Shown here: positions 37,287 through 46,766 of the stretch, piece by piece
Numbering within the stretch: position 1 is the stretch's first letter
How the letters are laid out: the number at the start of each line of letters is the position of its first letter
NCBI GenBank assembly: GCA_963738545.1
Contig: CAVTXA010000007.1
Location: 186,001-250,000, forward strand
DNA from: Bog-756 sp963738545
GTDB lineage: Bacteria > Actinomycetota > Acidimicrobiia > Acidimicrobiales > RAAP-2
DNA: 64,000 bases
Direction of reading: 5' to 3'
Translations under genes and position numbers: made by a program
The notes under the pieces: model-generated
The model's database searches: none
What the model was told of the DNA's origin: nothing
Seen by the model: the letters and a program-made list of their open reading frames with translations, nothing else

Positions 37287-39361
37287 ATGATCCTCGAACA
37301 CATCGACAGCCCCGCCGACCTCCGTACCCTCAGTCCCGAGGAGTTGGCCACCCTGTCGGCCGAGATCCGTGCGTTCATCGTCGACGCCGTCACGGCCACC
37401 GGCGGCCACCTGGGCTCCAACTTGGGCGTGGTGGAACTGACCCTGGCCCTCCACCGGACCTTCGACTCCCCCCGTGACGTCCTGCTGTGGGACACCGGGC
37501 ACCAGGCCTACGTGCACAAGCTGGTCACCGGACGGCGCCGACTCCTTCCCCCAACTCCGCCAGGCCGACGGGCTCTCCGGCTATCCCAACCGCACCGAGT
37601 CCGAGCACGACTGGGTGGAGAACAGCCACGCCTCGACCATCCTCAGCTACGCCCACGGCCTGGCCAGCGCCTTCCAGCTCCAGGGCAGCCAGCGGCGGGT
37701 GGTGGCCGTGGTCGGCGACGGGGCCCTCACCGGCGGGATGGCCTACGAGGCCCTCAACAACCTCGGCCACTCCGGCACCCCGGTCGTCATCGTCCTCAAC
37801 GACAACGGCCGCTCCTACGCCCCCACGGTGTCCCGGCTGTCCCTCGGCCTCACCCACCTCCGCCTCAACCCGGCCTACGTCCAGGCCCGCCAGCGGATCC
37901 GCCACCTCATCCGGGAGCTGCCCGGCGTCGGCGACCTGGCCTACTCGGGCGTCCACGGACTGACCAGCGCCCTCCGCGAGGTGGTCACGCCCCACACCTT
38001 CTTCGAGGCCCTCGGCATCCGCTACGCCGGACCCATCGACGGGCACGACATCGCCGGGGTGGAGCAGGCGCTGGCCAACGCCTCCGAGTGGCCCGGACCC
38101 ATCGTCGTCCACGTCATGACCCAGAAGGGCCGGGGCTACGCACCGGCCGAGGACGACGACGTGCAGCGCCTGCACGACGTGAAGGTCTCGGTGCCCACCG
38201 AGGCCATCAGCGACGGCCCGGGCGACACCGGCCCGTCCGGGCGTGCCGAGGTGGCGCCCGGGGCCGGGACGCCCACCGCCGACGGCGGCGAGGTGGCCGC
38301 GGTCCTGCCGGTGACCACCTTCACCGACGCCTTCACCCGTTCGCTGCTGCGTCACGCCGAGGCCGACCCCCGGATCGTGGCCATCACCGCGGCCATGCCC
38401 GGGCCCACCGGTCTCCTTCCCTTCGAGGCCCGGTTCCCCGACCGGTTCGTCGACGTGGGGATCGCCGAGCAGCACGCCGTGACGGCGGCGGCCGGCATGG
38501 CCATGGCCGGCATGCGCCCGGTGGTGGCGGTGTACTCGACGTTCTTCAGCCGGGCCTTCGACCAGGCCAACCTCGACGTCGGTCTGCACCGCCTGCCGGT
38601 GGTACTGGTCCTCGACCGGGCCGGCATCACCGGTGACGACGGACCCAGCCACCACGGCGTGCTGGACATGGCGCTCGGCCTGTCCATCCCGGGCATGACC
38701 GTCTTCGCCCCCTCCTCGGCCCCCGAGGTCGAGGTCATGCTGGCCGAGGCCCTCACCCTCGACGGTCCTTCCATGATCCGCTTCCCGAAGACCCCGGCCC
38801 CCTGGGTGGAGCCCGGGATCGTGGGTTCGGGACTGCGACGCCCGCTGCGTGCGGACCGGCGACGGCTCGGCCTGCATCCTGGCCGTGGGCAAGATGGTCA
38901 CCGCCGCCGAGGAGGCGGCCGGGAGTTGGCCGCCGAGGGCATCGCACGTGACCGTCTGGGACGTCCGGGTGGTCTCGGACCCCGACCCGGCGATGGTGGC
39001 CGACGCCGCGCCGTCACGGCGTGGTCCTCACGGCCGAGGACGGCGTCCGCCAGGGAGGGGCGGGCATGTTCCTGGCCGAGGCGTTCGCCGGGCTCTGCCC
39101 CCAGGGCGGGGCACCGCCCGTCGTCTCGCTCGGGATCCCGCGCGCCTACATCGCCCAGGACAAGCCCGACCGCATCCTGGCCCGGCTGGGCCTGGACGCC
39201 CCGGGCTGGCCCGCTCGGTCCGGGCCGCCCTCCGGTCCGCTCCAGACCTGGCGTCCGAACGGAAGGGCGAGTCGGGCATCGGCGACCCGGCCCCGGGGAT
39301 CGCTCCTGGTCGGGCGGTATCCCGGCCGTCCACACTGACCGCCAGGGAGGCCTCGGACTGA
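37287..39361 (+). CDS. dxs: 1-deoxy-D-xylulose-5-phosphate synthase, frame-disrupted
   Basis: Thiamine-diphosphate enzyme of the MEP pathway that condenses pyruvate and glyceraldehyde 3-phosphate. Recognisable sections: TGGHLGSNLGVVELTLALHR, DVLLWDTGHQAYVHKLVTGR, the ThDP site VVGDGALTGGMAYEALNNLG, FVDVGIAEQHAVTAAAGMAM with the catalytic Glu, and DRAGITGDDGPSHHGVLDMA. Frames change near 37540, 38845, 39010 and 39210. Homology continues through all of them, so the enzyme is probably intact in the organism. ATG 37287 has GGAAAGGAA upstream. It stands alone and is divergent from the AIM24-like gene. Confidence 0.9.
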
Positions 39362-39447
39362 GACGTCCGGGGCCGGTCCCGGCGCTCCCGAGGAACCGGC
39401 TCACCCGGTCCGCTCGCTCCGCCACCGGCACTGCTTGCCGCCCGAAT

Positions 39448-39461
39448 CGAAACGTGTTCTA
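39448..39461. promoter_or_regulatory. KstR-like operator box upstream of an acyl-CoA synthetase
   Basis: CGAAACGTGTTCTA fits the KstR pattern TnnAACnnGTTnnA except for C in place of the first T. It ends 11 bases before the acyl-CoA synthetase ATG, so a bound repressor would block transcription or early elongation. Confidence 0.55.
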
Positions 39462-39472
39462 CTGACTGGCCG

Positions 39473-41118
39473 ATGACGTTCAACCTGGCTGATCTGTTCG
39501 AGGCGGCGGTCGACGCCTTCGGCGACCGGGAGTACCTGGTGGCCGCGGGCGAGCGCCGCACCTTCGCCGAGATGGAGGACCGGGCCAACCGCCTGGCCCA
39601 CTTCCTGGCCGCCCACGGGATCGGCCCCGGCGACCACGTGGGCATCTACTCCCTCAACAGCGTGGAGTGGGTGGAGACGGCCTGGGCCGTGTTCAAGCTG
39701 CGGGCGGTGTGGATCAACATCAACTACCGGTACGTGAAGGACGAGCTCCGCTACCTGTTCACCAACGCCGACCTGGTGGCCCTGGTCCATCAGGCCAGCT
39801 ACGGGCCCCAGGTCACCGACCTGCTCCCCGAGCTGCCCGACCTCCGGCTGGTGGTCACCATCGACGACGGGTCGGACCAGCCGCCGCCCGTCGGGAGCGG
39901 TCCCCTACGAGGAGGCCATGGCCTCGGGGAGCCCCGAGCGGGACTTCGCCCCCCGGTCCAACGACGACCACTACATCCTCTACACCGGCGGGACGACCGG
40001 GATGCCCAAGGGCGTGGTGTGGCGCCACGAGGACGTCTTCTACGCCCTGGGCGGCGGGGTCGACCCCCACACCAACACCCGGATCGAGCGGCCCGAGGAG
40101 ATGGTGGCCAAGGGCCAGGGCGGCCAGGTCACCCTGCTGCCCATCGCCCCGCTCATGCACGGGGCCACCCAGTGGTCGATCATGGGCCAGAGCTTCGTGG
40201 GCAACCGGACCATCCTGGTGCCCAAGTTCGACCCCCACGAGGTGTGGAAGCTGGTGGAGACCGAGGGGGCCAACTCCATCATGATCACCGGCGACGCCAT
40301 GGGGAAGCCGCTGGTCGAGGCGCTGGACGACCCGGGGGCGGACTACGACCTGTCGTCGCTGTACGCCATCACCTCGTCGGCCGCCCTGTTCTCCGCCCCG
40401 GTGAAGGACGAGTTCTTCAAGCACCTGCCCAACATCATGATCATCGACGCCATCGGCTCCTCCGAGTCGGGCAACAACGGCATGGTCACCATGGGCAAGG
40501 ACAACACGGCCATGAAGAGCGGGCCCACCGTGTCGGTGCTCGGCAACACCGTGGTCTTCGACGAGGACATGAAGGTCGTCGAGCCCGGGTCCGGGAGTCA
40601 TCGGCAAGATCGCCCGCTTCGGCGACATCCCCGTCGGCTACTACAACGACCCGGTCAAGACGGCCGAGGTGTTCATCCACGTGGACGGCGTCCGCTACGT
40701 GATGCCCGGCGACTTCGCCACCGTGGAGGCGGACGGCTCCATCACCCTGCTCGGCCGGGGGTCGGTGTCCATCAACTCCGGCGGCGAGAAGATCTTCCCC
40801 GAGGAGGTCGAGTCGGCCGTCCGGTCCCATCCCGAGGTGTTCGACGCCATCGTGGTCGGCGCCCCCGACGATCGCTGGGGCCAGCGGGTGGCGGCCATCA
40901 TCCAGCCCCGGGCGGACAAGCACCCCTCGCTGGAGGACATCCAGGTCCACTGCCGCGACGCCATCGCCGGCTACAAGGTCCCCCGCCAGCTCCACGTGGT
41001 GGAGGCCATCGTCCGCTCCCCCAGCGGCAAGCCCGACTACCGGTGGGCGGCCGAGATCGTGGCCGAGGTGCCCGAGGAGACCGACAGCGGAGGGGTCCGG
41101 ACCTCCTCGGGCCAGTGA
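39473..41118 (+). CDS. AMP-forming acyl-CoA synthetase (FadD-like), two frame changes
   Basis: ANL-superfamily enzyme that activates a carboxylate to its CoA ester. It starts MTFNLADLFEAAVDAFGDRE; the P-loop is ILYTGGTTGMPKGVVWRHED; the A5 region is IIDAIGSSESGNNGMVTMGK; the A7-A10 part is MPGDFATVEADGSITLLGRG with the catalytic Lys in SPSGKPDYRWA. Frames change near 39890 and 40600. Close relatives include the actinobacterial steroid and bile-acid CoA ligases. A KstR-like box immediately upstream supports a sterol or lipid substrate. The exact substrate is not provable from sequence. Confidence 0.87.
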
Positions 41119-41208
41119 GTCGGTGACCGTGGCCGGCTCGGTGGTGTCGCCCGGTCGGACCGGTAGGATTCCGGGTCCATCCAAACCGGTAACCATGAGG
41201 CCACCCCG

Positions 41209-41832
41209 GTGCCCGTCGACCTGAGCGAGCTGGCCGCCCCGGGCCGGTGTGCGCGTCCTGACCCAGGAGATCCAACGGGGCGTGATCGGCGACCTCAGCT
41301 CGTTCCCCCAGCTGGCCGAGGCCGCCGAGGCAGTCGGGGTGGTCCCCAACACCGCCCGGCTGCTGGCCGCGGCCCGTGACCGGGGCGTTCCCGTCGTCCA
41401 CTGCACGGCCGAGTTCCGGGCCGACCGGGCCGGCTCCGCGGTCAACTGCTCGCTGATCGCCGCCATGGTGCGCAACCCCGACCACCTGCTGGTGGGCACC
41501 CCGGCCGCCGAGCTGGTCGGCGACCTCGGCCCCGAGCCCGGAGACCTGGTCTCGACCCGGCTGCACGGCGTCTCCCCGTTCACCGGGACCGCCCTCGACA
41601 CCTGGCTGCGGAACCTGGGGGTGGAGACGGTGGTGGCCACCGGGGTCTCGGTCAACCTCGGCGTGCTGGGACTGGCCATCGAGGCGGTCAACCTGGGCTA
41701 CCGGGTGGTGGTCCCCCGCGACACGGTGGCCGGAATCCCCCAGTCCTACGCCGACGCCCTCCTCGACACACCTTCCCGCTCATCGCCACCCTGACCACGG
41801 TGAATGACCTGGTCAGCGCCTGGAACGGGTGA
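41209..41832 (+). CDS. Isochorismatase-like cysteine hydrolase, frame-disrupted
   Basis: Isochorismatase/nicotinamidase fold: LTQEIQRGVIGDLSSFPQLA (normally an N-terminal Asp motif), GVPVVHCTAEFRADR, a basic Arg in STRLHGVSPFTGTALDTWLR and the late motif ETVVATGVSVNLGVLGLAIE, where a Cys usually follows GVSTN but Val-Asn-Leu is seen here. The start (GTG 41209, PVDLSELAAPGR) and the end (FPLIATLTTVNDLVSAWNG, stop 41830-41832) lie in other frames than the middle, with changes near 41240 and 41770. The reaction is not assigned; the nucleophile Cys position should be checked after correcting the frame. Confidence 0.7.
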
Positions 41833-41909
41833 GGAATTCCGCAGACCCTCAATCTCTTGTTGAGACCTGTAGACCGGTATAACCGTCTAGTTGAGCTTCA
41901 CTTTCCGGC

Positions 41910-42076
41910 TTGATTTCCCGGAGCGGACCGCCGATTGACGGACTCGAGGCCAAATCGAACCTCTCCCGCTCGTGGCCGCGGTCGAGTCCGGCGAAGTGAC
42001 CCATGTGGAGATCGCCAGGTCGGGAACTCCTCTGGTGGTTGGCGGACGACGGCCTCCTGCCGGCGGAAGCCCGTAA
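41910..42076 (+). pseudogene. Remnant Phd/YefM-type antitoxin
   Basis: The translation LEAKSNLSR, then after a one-base shift LVAAVESGEVTHVEIARSGT, matches the N-terminal DNA-binding half of Phd-family antitoxins (typically AKTHLSRLLAEVEAGE and IARAGTPVARL). After GTP the text runs straight into toxin codons in another frame, and the antitoxin frame stops at 42074-42076. The toxin-neutralising C-terminal half is missing. Confidence 0.6.
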
Positions 42077-42378
42077 CGCCATTGCCGATCCGGCCACCGA
42101 AATCCGGGTATCGGCTGTCTCGGCGTGGGAGATCGCCGTGAAGCGGTCGGCCGGACGATTGGATGCATCCGACGACCTGGGGAGTGCCCTGACCGTCCAT
42201 GGCTTCGATCCACTGGCCATCACGGTCGAGCACGCCCACGGCGGGATCCCTTCCTTTCCACCACCGCGATGCGCTCGACCGGATGCTCATCGCTCAAGCC
42301 CAGATGGAGTCGCTCATCCTCATCACGGTCGACTCGGCCTTCGCCCCCTACGAGGTGGACCTCCTGCCTCGGCGTTGA
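42003..42378 (+). pseudogene. Remnant PIN-domain toxin (VapC-like)
   Basis: From LLWWLADDGLLPAEARNAIA through EIRVSAVSAWEIAVKRSAGR this is a VapC-type PIN ribonuclease. The usual start with the first catalytic Asp (LLDTHVLLWWL) is absent: the DNA before LLWWL encodes antitoxin in another frame. A further frame change near 42241 leads to DALDRMLIAQAQMESLILIT and VDSAFAPYEVDLLP, including the late acidic residues, with a stop at 42376-42378. A deletion of about one antitoxin C-terminus plus toxin N-terminus explains the arrangement. Confidence 0.65.
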
Positions 42379-42391
42379 CCGCCAGCCGCAT

Positions 42392-43615
42392 CTACAGGGT
42401 GCGGCTGCCGTCCAACTGGATCATGGCGTTGGTGGGCAGCTCCTCCACCGTGATGTCCGGGACGGGGAAGTTGAAGGGCTGGTACTTGGGCTGGGCCGTC
42501 TGGCGGTACCGGGTGGTGGAGTGCAGGGGGTCCGTGTCGAACTGGGGGATGACCTTGGAGCCGAACACCTCGAGCATCTCGTGGACCTCGTCCTCCATGA
42601 GCGAGTCCGACGGGAGGCCGAAGACCAGCTGGTCGCAGCCGACCGTCTGGTACTTGGCCACCTGCTCGGCCACCTCGTCGGGCTCGCCGCACAGCATCCA
42701 CCCGCCCTCGATCAGCGCATCGAGCATGCCCTCGTCGGTGATGGTGTGGGGCCGTTCGGGCCACACCGGCACCCCCTCCTGGTGCGGGATGGTGTCGTGG
42801 TAGTTGCACACCATCGAGTAGAGGTAGCCCCGGCCCCGGCGCAGGGCCACCTCGCGGGCCTTCTTCCGGTCGTTCAGGCAGATGACGGCGTTGGTCATCA
42901 TCACGTTGTCGTTCTTGAACTGGCCGAGGGGCTCGGTGCAGTTGGCGATGCCCTCCTTGTAGGCGTCGATGCGACCCTTCAGGTTGTAGATGGGCTCGAA
43001 GTTGAAGGCGATGGCCCCGATGCCGAGCTCCCCGGCCTGGGTGAACGTTCCCGGGTTGCCGCAGCCCACCCAGATGGGCGGGTGGCCCTTGCGCTGGTAG
43101 GGCTTGGGCAGGATGTTGTGGGGGTACGGGACGGTGAAGCTCTCGCCCTCGTACATGTAGTCCTGCTCCTCCCACATGCGCGGGATCTGGCGGATGACCT
43201 CGTTCCACTCGGCCTTGGTGGAGTTCTTGTCGAGGTTGTTGAAGGTGGCGATCTCGTGGCTGCCGGCCCCGCGACCGGTCCCCCACTCGAACCGACCCTC
43301 GAACAGGTGGTCGAGCATGGCCACCCGCTCGGCCGAGCGCACCGGATGGTTCACCCGGGGCGAGAGGTTCATGATGCCGGTCCCGATGTGGATGCGCTCG
43401 GTGGCATGGGCCAGATAGCCCATCACCACCTCGGGGGCGGACATGTGGCTGTACTCGGTCAGGGAGTGGTGCTCGCCCAGCCAGGCGTACTTCCAGTTGT
43501 ACTTGTCGGCCTCGATGGCGTAGGCGATCTCCCGCTTGAACATCTCGTGCTCACATGTCGGATCGTGTGCGGCCTGGCCGGGCAGGTAGCCGTTGAGAAA
43601 GACTCCGAACTCCAT
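42392..43615 (-). CDS. LLM-class flavin-dependent oxidoreductase
   Basis: 407 aa luciferase-like monooxygenase. The TIM-barrel start MEFGVFLNGYLPGQAAHDPT is followed by KYAWLGEHHSLTEYSHMSAP, HIGTGIMNLSPRVNHPVRSA, FEWGTGRGAGSHEIATFNNL, and GHPPIWVGCGNPGTFTQAGE, the usual FMN- or F420-binding segments. ATG 43613-43615 has AGAGGAG upstream. A perfect KstR-type box lies 65 bases upstream, shared with a divergent acyl-CoA synthetase. A role in sterol or lipid oxidation is therefore likely; cofactor and substrate are not determined. Confidence 0.87.
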   Translation of the reverse strand: MEFGVFLNGYLPGQAAHDPTCEHEMFKREIAYAIEADKYNWKYAWLGEHHSLTEYSHMSAPEVVMGYLAHATERIHIGTGIMNLSPRVNHPVRSAERVAMLDHLFEGRFEWGTGRGAGSHEIATFNNLDKNSTKAEWNEVIRQIPRMWEEQDYMYEGESFTVPYPHNILPKPYQRKGHPPIWVGCGNPGTFTQAGELGIGAIAFNFEPIYNLKGRIDAYKEGIANCTEPLGQFKNDNVMMTNAVICLNDRKKAREVALRRGRGYLYSMVCNYHDTIPHQEGVPVWPERPHTITDEGMLDALIEGGWMLCGEPDEVAEQVAKYQTVGCDQLVFGLPSDSLMEDEVHEMLEVFGSKVIPQFDTDPLHSTTRYRQTAQPKYQPFNFPVPDITVEELPTNAMIQLDGSRTL

Positions 43616-43679
43616 GCGGTGGTGCTCCTCTCGCTCCGCGCTGGGCGCATTTTCACGGTAACACGGGGCTCTGATAAAT

Positions 43680-43693
43680 TGCAACGTGTTCCA
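43680..43693. promoter_or_regulatory. KstR-type operator box, perfect match
   Basis: TGCAACGTGTTCCA matches TnnAACnnGTTnnA at every fixed position. It lies between the divergent LLM oxidoreductase (start 43615, minus) and acyl-CoA synthetase (start 43841, plus), so one repressor could control both. Confidence 0.7.
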
Positions 43694-43840
43694 GATTTGT
43701 GCCTGAATCCTCCCCCGAGGGGCCGTCTGCCCCTACTGTCCCAGGGGGAGATCCCCGCGCTCGCGGCGAGCCGGGAGGGGACACGGTCGGGACCCGTGGA
43801 CACGGGGACAACTACACGACGCGCAGACCAGGGGGAACCG

Positions 43841-45502
43841 ATGGAGACCATCGACGACTTGATCCGACAGCGGGACGGTGACCAACGGACCGGCCTGCTC
43901 TTCGCCGACCGCTCCTGGACCCACGACCAGGTGGTCCAGGCCCAGGCCGATCGAGCCGCCGTCTTGGCCTCGCTCCGCCGTCCCGGCCCGTTCCATGTGG
44001 CCCTCCTGTTGGACAACGTGCCCGAGTACGTCTTCTGGATGGGGGCGGCCGCCCTGGCCGGGGCGGTCCTGGTCGGGGGCAACCCCACCCACCGGGGCGA
44101 CGAACTGGCCCGCGACCTCTCCCATACCGAGTGCCAGCTGCTGGTCACCGACGCCCGGTACCGGACCCTGGTCGACGGGTACGACCTCGGGCCCGCACTG
44201 CCCGAGTCGCGGATCCTGGTCATCGACGACCCCTCCGGCGACCTCTCACCGACCACCCCCTACGGAGCCCTGGTGACGGGAGCGTCCGGCGCGGCGCTCC
44301 CCGACCCAGCCGTCACCGCGGTGACCGAAGAGACCCTGGGCCTCCTGCTGTTCACCTCGGGCACCTCTGGGGCGCCCAAGGCGTGCCTGTGCAGCCAGGG
44401 CCGCCTGGCCCGGATCGGCGGCATCGTGGCCCAGATGTTCGCCCTGGAGGAGGACGACGTCTGTTACATGGCCATGCCCCTGTTCCACTCCAACGCCCTC
44501 ATGGCCGGGTGGGCCCCGGCCCTGGCCGCCGGGGCCACGGTGGCCCTGCGCGAGCGGTTCAGCGCCTCGCAGTTCCTGGCCGACGTGCGCCGGTACGGGG
44601 TGACCTACTTCAACTACGTGGGCAAGCCGCTGTCGTACATCCTGGCCACTCCCGAGCGGCCCGACGACGGCGACAACACCCTGCGCCGGGCCTTCGGCAA
44701 TGAGGCGGCCGAGGCCGACGTGGCCCGCTTCGCCGAGCGGTTCGGGTGCACGGTCCAGGACGCCTACGGCTCGACCGAGGGAGGGGCCTCGGTGACACGG
44801 ACCCCCGACACCCCGCGCGGGGCGCTGGGCCGGGCCCTGACGGGAACCCTGATCATCAACCCCGACACCGGGGAGGAGTGCCCCCGGGCCGTCTTCGACG
44901 AGCACGGTCGCCTGCTCAACGCCGAGGAGGCCATCGGCGAGATGGTCAACCAGACCGGCGGGGCCGGCTTCGAGGGGTACTGGCGCAACGCCGAGGCCGA
45001 GGCGTCCCGCGTGCGCAACGGCTGGTACTGGACCGGCGATTTGGCCTACCGGGACGACGACGACTTCTTCTACTTCGGCGGCCGGGACTTCGACTGGCTC
45101 CGCGTCGACGGCGAGAACTTCGCCGCCGCCCCCATCGAGGGGATCCTCCAGCGCCACCCCGACGTGGTCCTGGCCTCGGTCTACGCCGTGCCCGACACCG
45201 TGGTCGGGGACCAGGTGATGGCGACGGTGCTGCTCCGGGAGGGGGCCTCGTTCGACCCCGCCGGGTTCGTGTCCTTCCTGGACGGGGAGGCGGATCTCGG
45301 CACCAAGTGGGCGCCCCGCTACGTCCGGGTCACCGACCAACTGCCCGAGACCGCCACCACCAAGGTGCTCAAGCGCGTGCTGCGCAACGAGGGGTGGCGT
45401 GCCCCTGAGCCGGTGTGGTGGCGTCCCGACAAGGATGCCCCCTACCGGTTGCTGACCGAGTCGGACGCCGACGACCTCGACCGGCTGGTCGCCGAGCGCT
45501 GA
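43841..45502 (+). CDS. AMP-forming acyl-CoA synthetase
   Basis: 553 aa, intact. The P-loop is LLFTSGTSGAPKACLCSQGR; the A5 region is VQDAYGSTEGGASVTRTPDT; A7-A8 is WYWTGDLAYRDDDDFFYFGG with the hinge GRDFDWLRVDGENFA; the catalytic A10 Lys lies in LPETATTKVLKRVL. The pattern (short N-terminus METIDDLIRQRDGDQR, Gly-Asp hinge) resembles the FadD17/FadD19-type ligases of actinobacterial sterol degradation. ATG 43841 follows GGGGGAA. It shares a KstR-type box with the divergent LLM oxidoreductase. The substrate is inferred, not proven. Confidence 0.88.
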   Translation: METIDDLIRQRDGDQRTGLLFADRSWTHDQVVQAQADRAAVLASLRRPGPFHVALLLDNVPEYVFWMGAAALAGAVLVGGNPTHRGDELARDLSHTECQLLVTDARYRTLVDGYDLGPALPESRILVIDDPSGDLSPTTPYGALVTGASGAALPDPAVTAVTEETLGLLLFTSGTSGAPKACLCSQGRLARIGGIVAQMFALEEDDVCYMAMPLFHSNALMAGWAPALAAGATVALRERFSASQFLADVRRYGVTYFNYVGKPLSYILATPERPDDGDNTLRRAFGNEAAEADVARFAERFGCTVQDAYGSTEGGASVTRTPDTPRGALGRALTGTLIINPDTGEECPRAVFDEHGRLLNAEEAIGEMVNQTGGAGFEGYWRNAEAEASRVRNGWYWTGDLAYRDDDDFFYFGGRDFDWLRVDGENFAAAPIEGILQRHPDVVLASVYAVPDTVVGDQVMATVLLREGASFDPAGFVSFLDGEADLGTKWAPRYVRVTDQLPETATTKVLKRVLRNEGWRAPEPVWWRPDKDAPYRLLTESDADDLDRLVAER

Positions 45503-45675
45503 GCACCAGGACGGTCGGCGGCAGGGGTTGGAGGTGCGCCTCCGTGTAACGGTGGGCCCGGAGATGGCGACTAAGGATCTGCCCCTCCGTGCACGAACAG
45601 GAAGACCATGTCCCGACCATGGCCAGAGAACCCCGACCATCGAGCGCCCACCGCGCCACCGCGGTTGGCCCTACG

Positions 45676-46281
45676 ATGCTCGCCGTGGACCCCGACCTCG
45701 AACTCCTGGCCCGGGTCCGGGTCGGCGACGAGACGGCCTTCGTGACCCTGGTGAACCGCTACCACGGCTCCATGCTGCGGGTGGCCCGCGCCTATGTCCC
45801 GAGCGAGGCCATCGCCGAAGAGGCCGTCCAGGAGACCTGGATGGGGGTGGTGCGGGGCGTCGACCAGTTCGAGGGGCGCTCCTCGTTCAAGACCTGGCTC
45901 TTCCGCATCCTGATCAACCGGGCCCGCACCGCCGGCGGCAAGGAGCACCGCAGCGTGCCCCTCTCCGACGTGGAGCCGGCGGTCGATCCCTCCCGCTTCA
46001 CCTCGGGCGGGGCGTGGGCCGAGCCGGTCGAGAGCTGGGAGACCGACGCCGACAACCGGTTGGTGGCCGCCACCTGGTCCGAGGCGCTGCGCACCGCTCT
46101 GGACGATCTCCCTCCCCGCCAGCGGGAGATCGTCATCCTGCGCGACGTGGAGGGCCTGCCCAGCGAGGACGTGTGTTCGGTCCTGGGCGTGACCGAAGGC
46201 AACCAGCGGGTCCTCCTGCACCGGGGCCGGAGCCGACTGCGGTCCCTGCTCGAGAACGAACTCACCGTGAGGGGCCGATGA
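45676..46281 (+). CDS. ECF RNA polymerase sigma factor
   Basis: Extracytoplasmic-function sigma factor. Region 2 is DETAFVTLVNRYHGSMLRVA with AEEAVQETWMGVVRGVDQFE and FKTWLFRILINRARTAG; region 4 is LRTALDDLPPRQREIVILRD with EDVCSVLGVTEGNQRVLLHR. I place the start at ATG 45676 (MLAVDPDLELL), where homology begins; the frame is open to 45589. The stop overlaps the next gene, a zinc-finger anti-sigma factor, so this is a standard sigma/anti-sigma pair. Confidence 0.9.
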   Translation: MLAVDPDLELLARVRVGDETAFVTLVNRYHGSMLRVARAYVPSEAIAEEAVQETWMGVVRGVDQFEGRSSFKTWLFRILINRARTAGGKEHRSVPLSDVEPAVDPSRFTSGGAWAEPVESWETDADNRLVAATWSEALRTALDDLPPRQREIVILRDVEGLPSEDVCSVLGVTEGNQRVLLHRGRSRLRSLLENELTVRGR

Positions 46282-46538
46282 TGCGCCTCCTGCGACGTTC
46301 CCCCGATCTGGTCTGCCAGCAGATGGTGGAGTTGGTCACCGAGTACCTCGAGGGTTCCCTGTCCCGGGCCGACCACAAGCGGTTCGAGGGCCACATCCGC
46401 GGTTGCCCCAACTGCACGGCCTACCTGGAGCAGATGCGGGCCACCATCGTCGCCACCGGCCGGTTGCGGGTCGAGGACCTCTCGCCCGAGGCGGTCGACG
46501 AGTTCACCGAACTGTTCCGGCAGTGGCAGGCGGATTGA
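46278..46538 (+). CDS. zf-HC2 zinc-finger anti-sigma-like protein
   Basis: 86 aa with the anti-sigma zinc site HIRGCPNC (HxxxCxxC) and helices typical of ZAS domains (LVCQQMVELVTEYLEGSLSR). No transmembrane helix is present, so it would be a soluble, redox- or metal-sensing anti-sigma factor for the sigma gene it overlaps (ATGA at 46278-46281). The C-terminus after the zinc site is short. Confidence 0.85.
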   Translation: MMRLLRRSPDLVCQQMVELVTEYLEGSLSRADHKRFEGHIRGCPNCTAYLEQMRATIVATGRLRVEDLSPEAVDEFTELFRQWQAD

Positions 46539-46561
46539 CCGACGCCACCAAAGGGAAGGGC

Positions 46562-46756
46562 ATGGGCCGTCATACCGTCTGTTCGGCGAGATCGATCCGC
46601 TCGACGGTGGCGATCCGGTGCGGCGCGGCCGGGAGCGCCGACATCGTCGGCGCTTCGGTAGCGGTAGCCGCCCGCGACCGGGGAGCCAGGGTGATCACCT
46701 CGGATGCCGACGACCTCCGACGACTGGACCGTCGCATCGACCTCGCTCCTATCTGA
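46562..46756 (+). pseudogene. PIN-domain toxin C-terminal fragment
   Basis: The last part, SADIVGASVAVAARDRGARV followed by ITSDADDLRRL, is the C-terminal helix-strand and acidic site of VapC-type PIN domains. The N-terminal two thirds, including the first catalytic Asp, are absent, and no antitoxin is seen. It lies between the anti-sigma gene and a convergent ABC permease gene. It is best read as a decayed toxin. Confidence 0.55.
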
Positions 46757-46766
46757 ACATCCTCGA

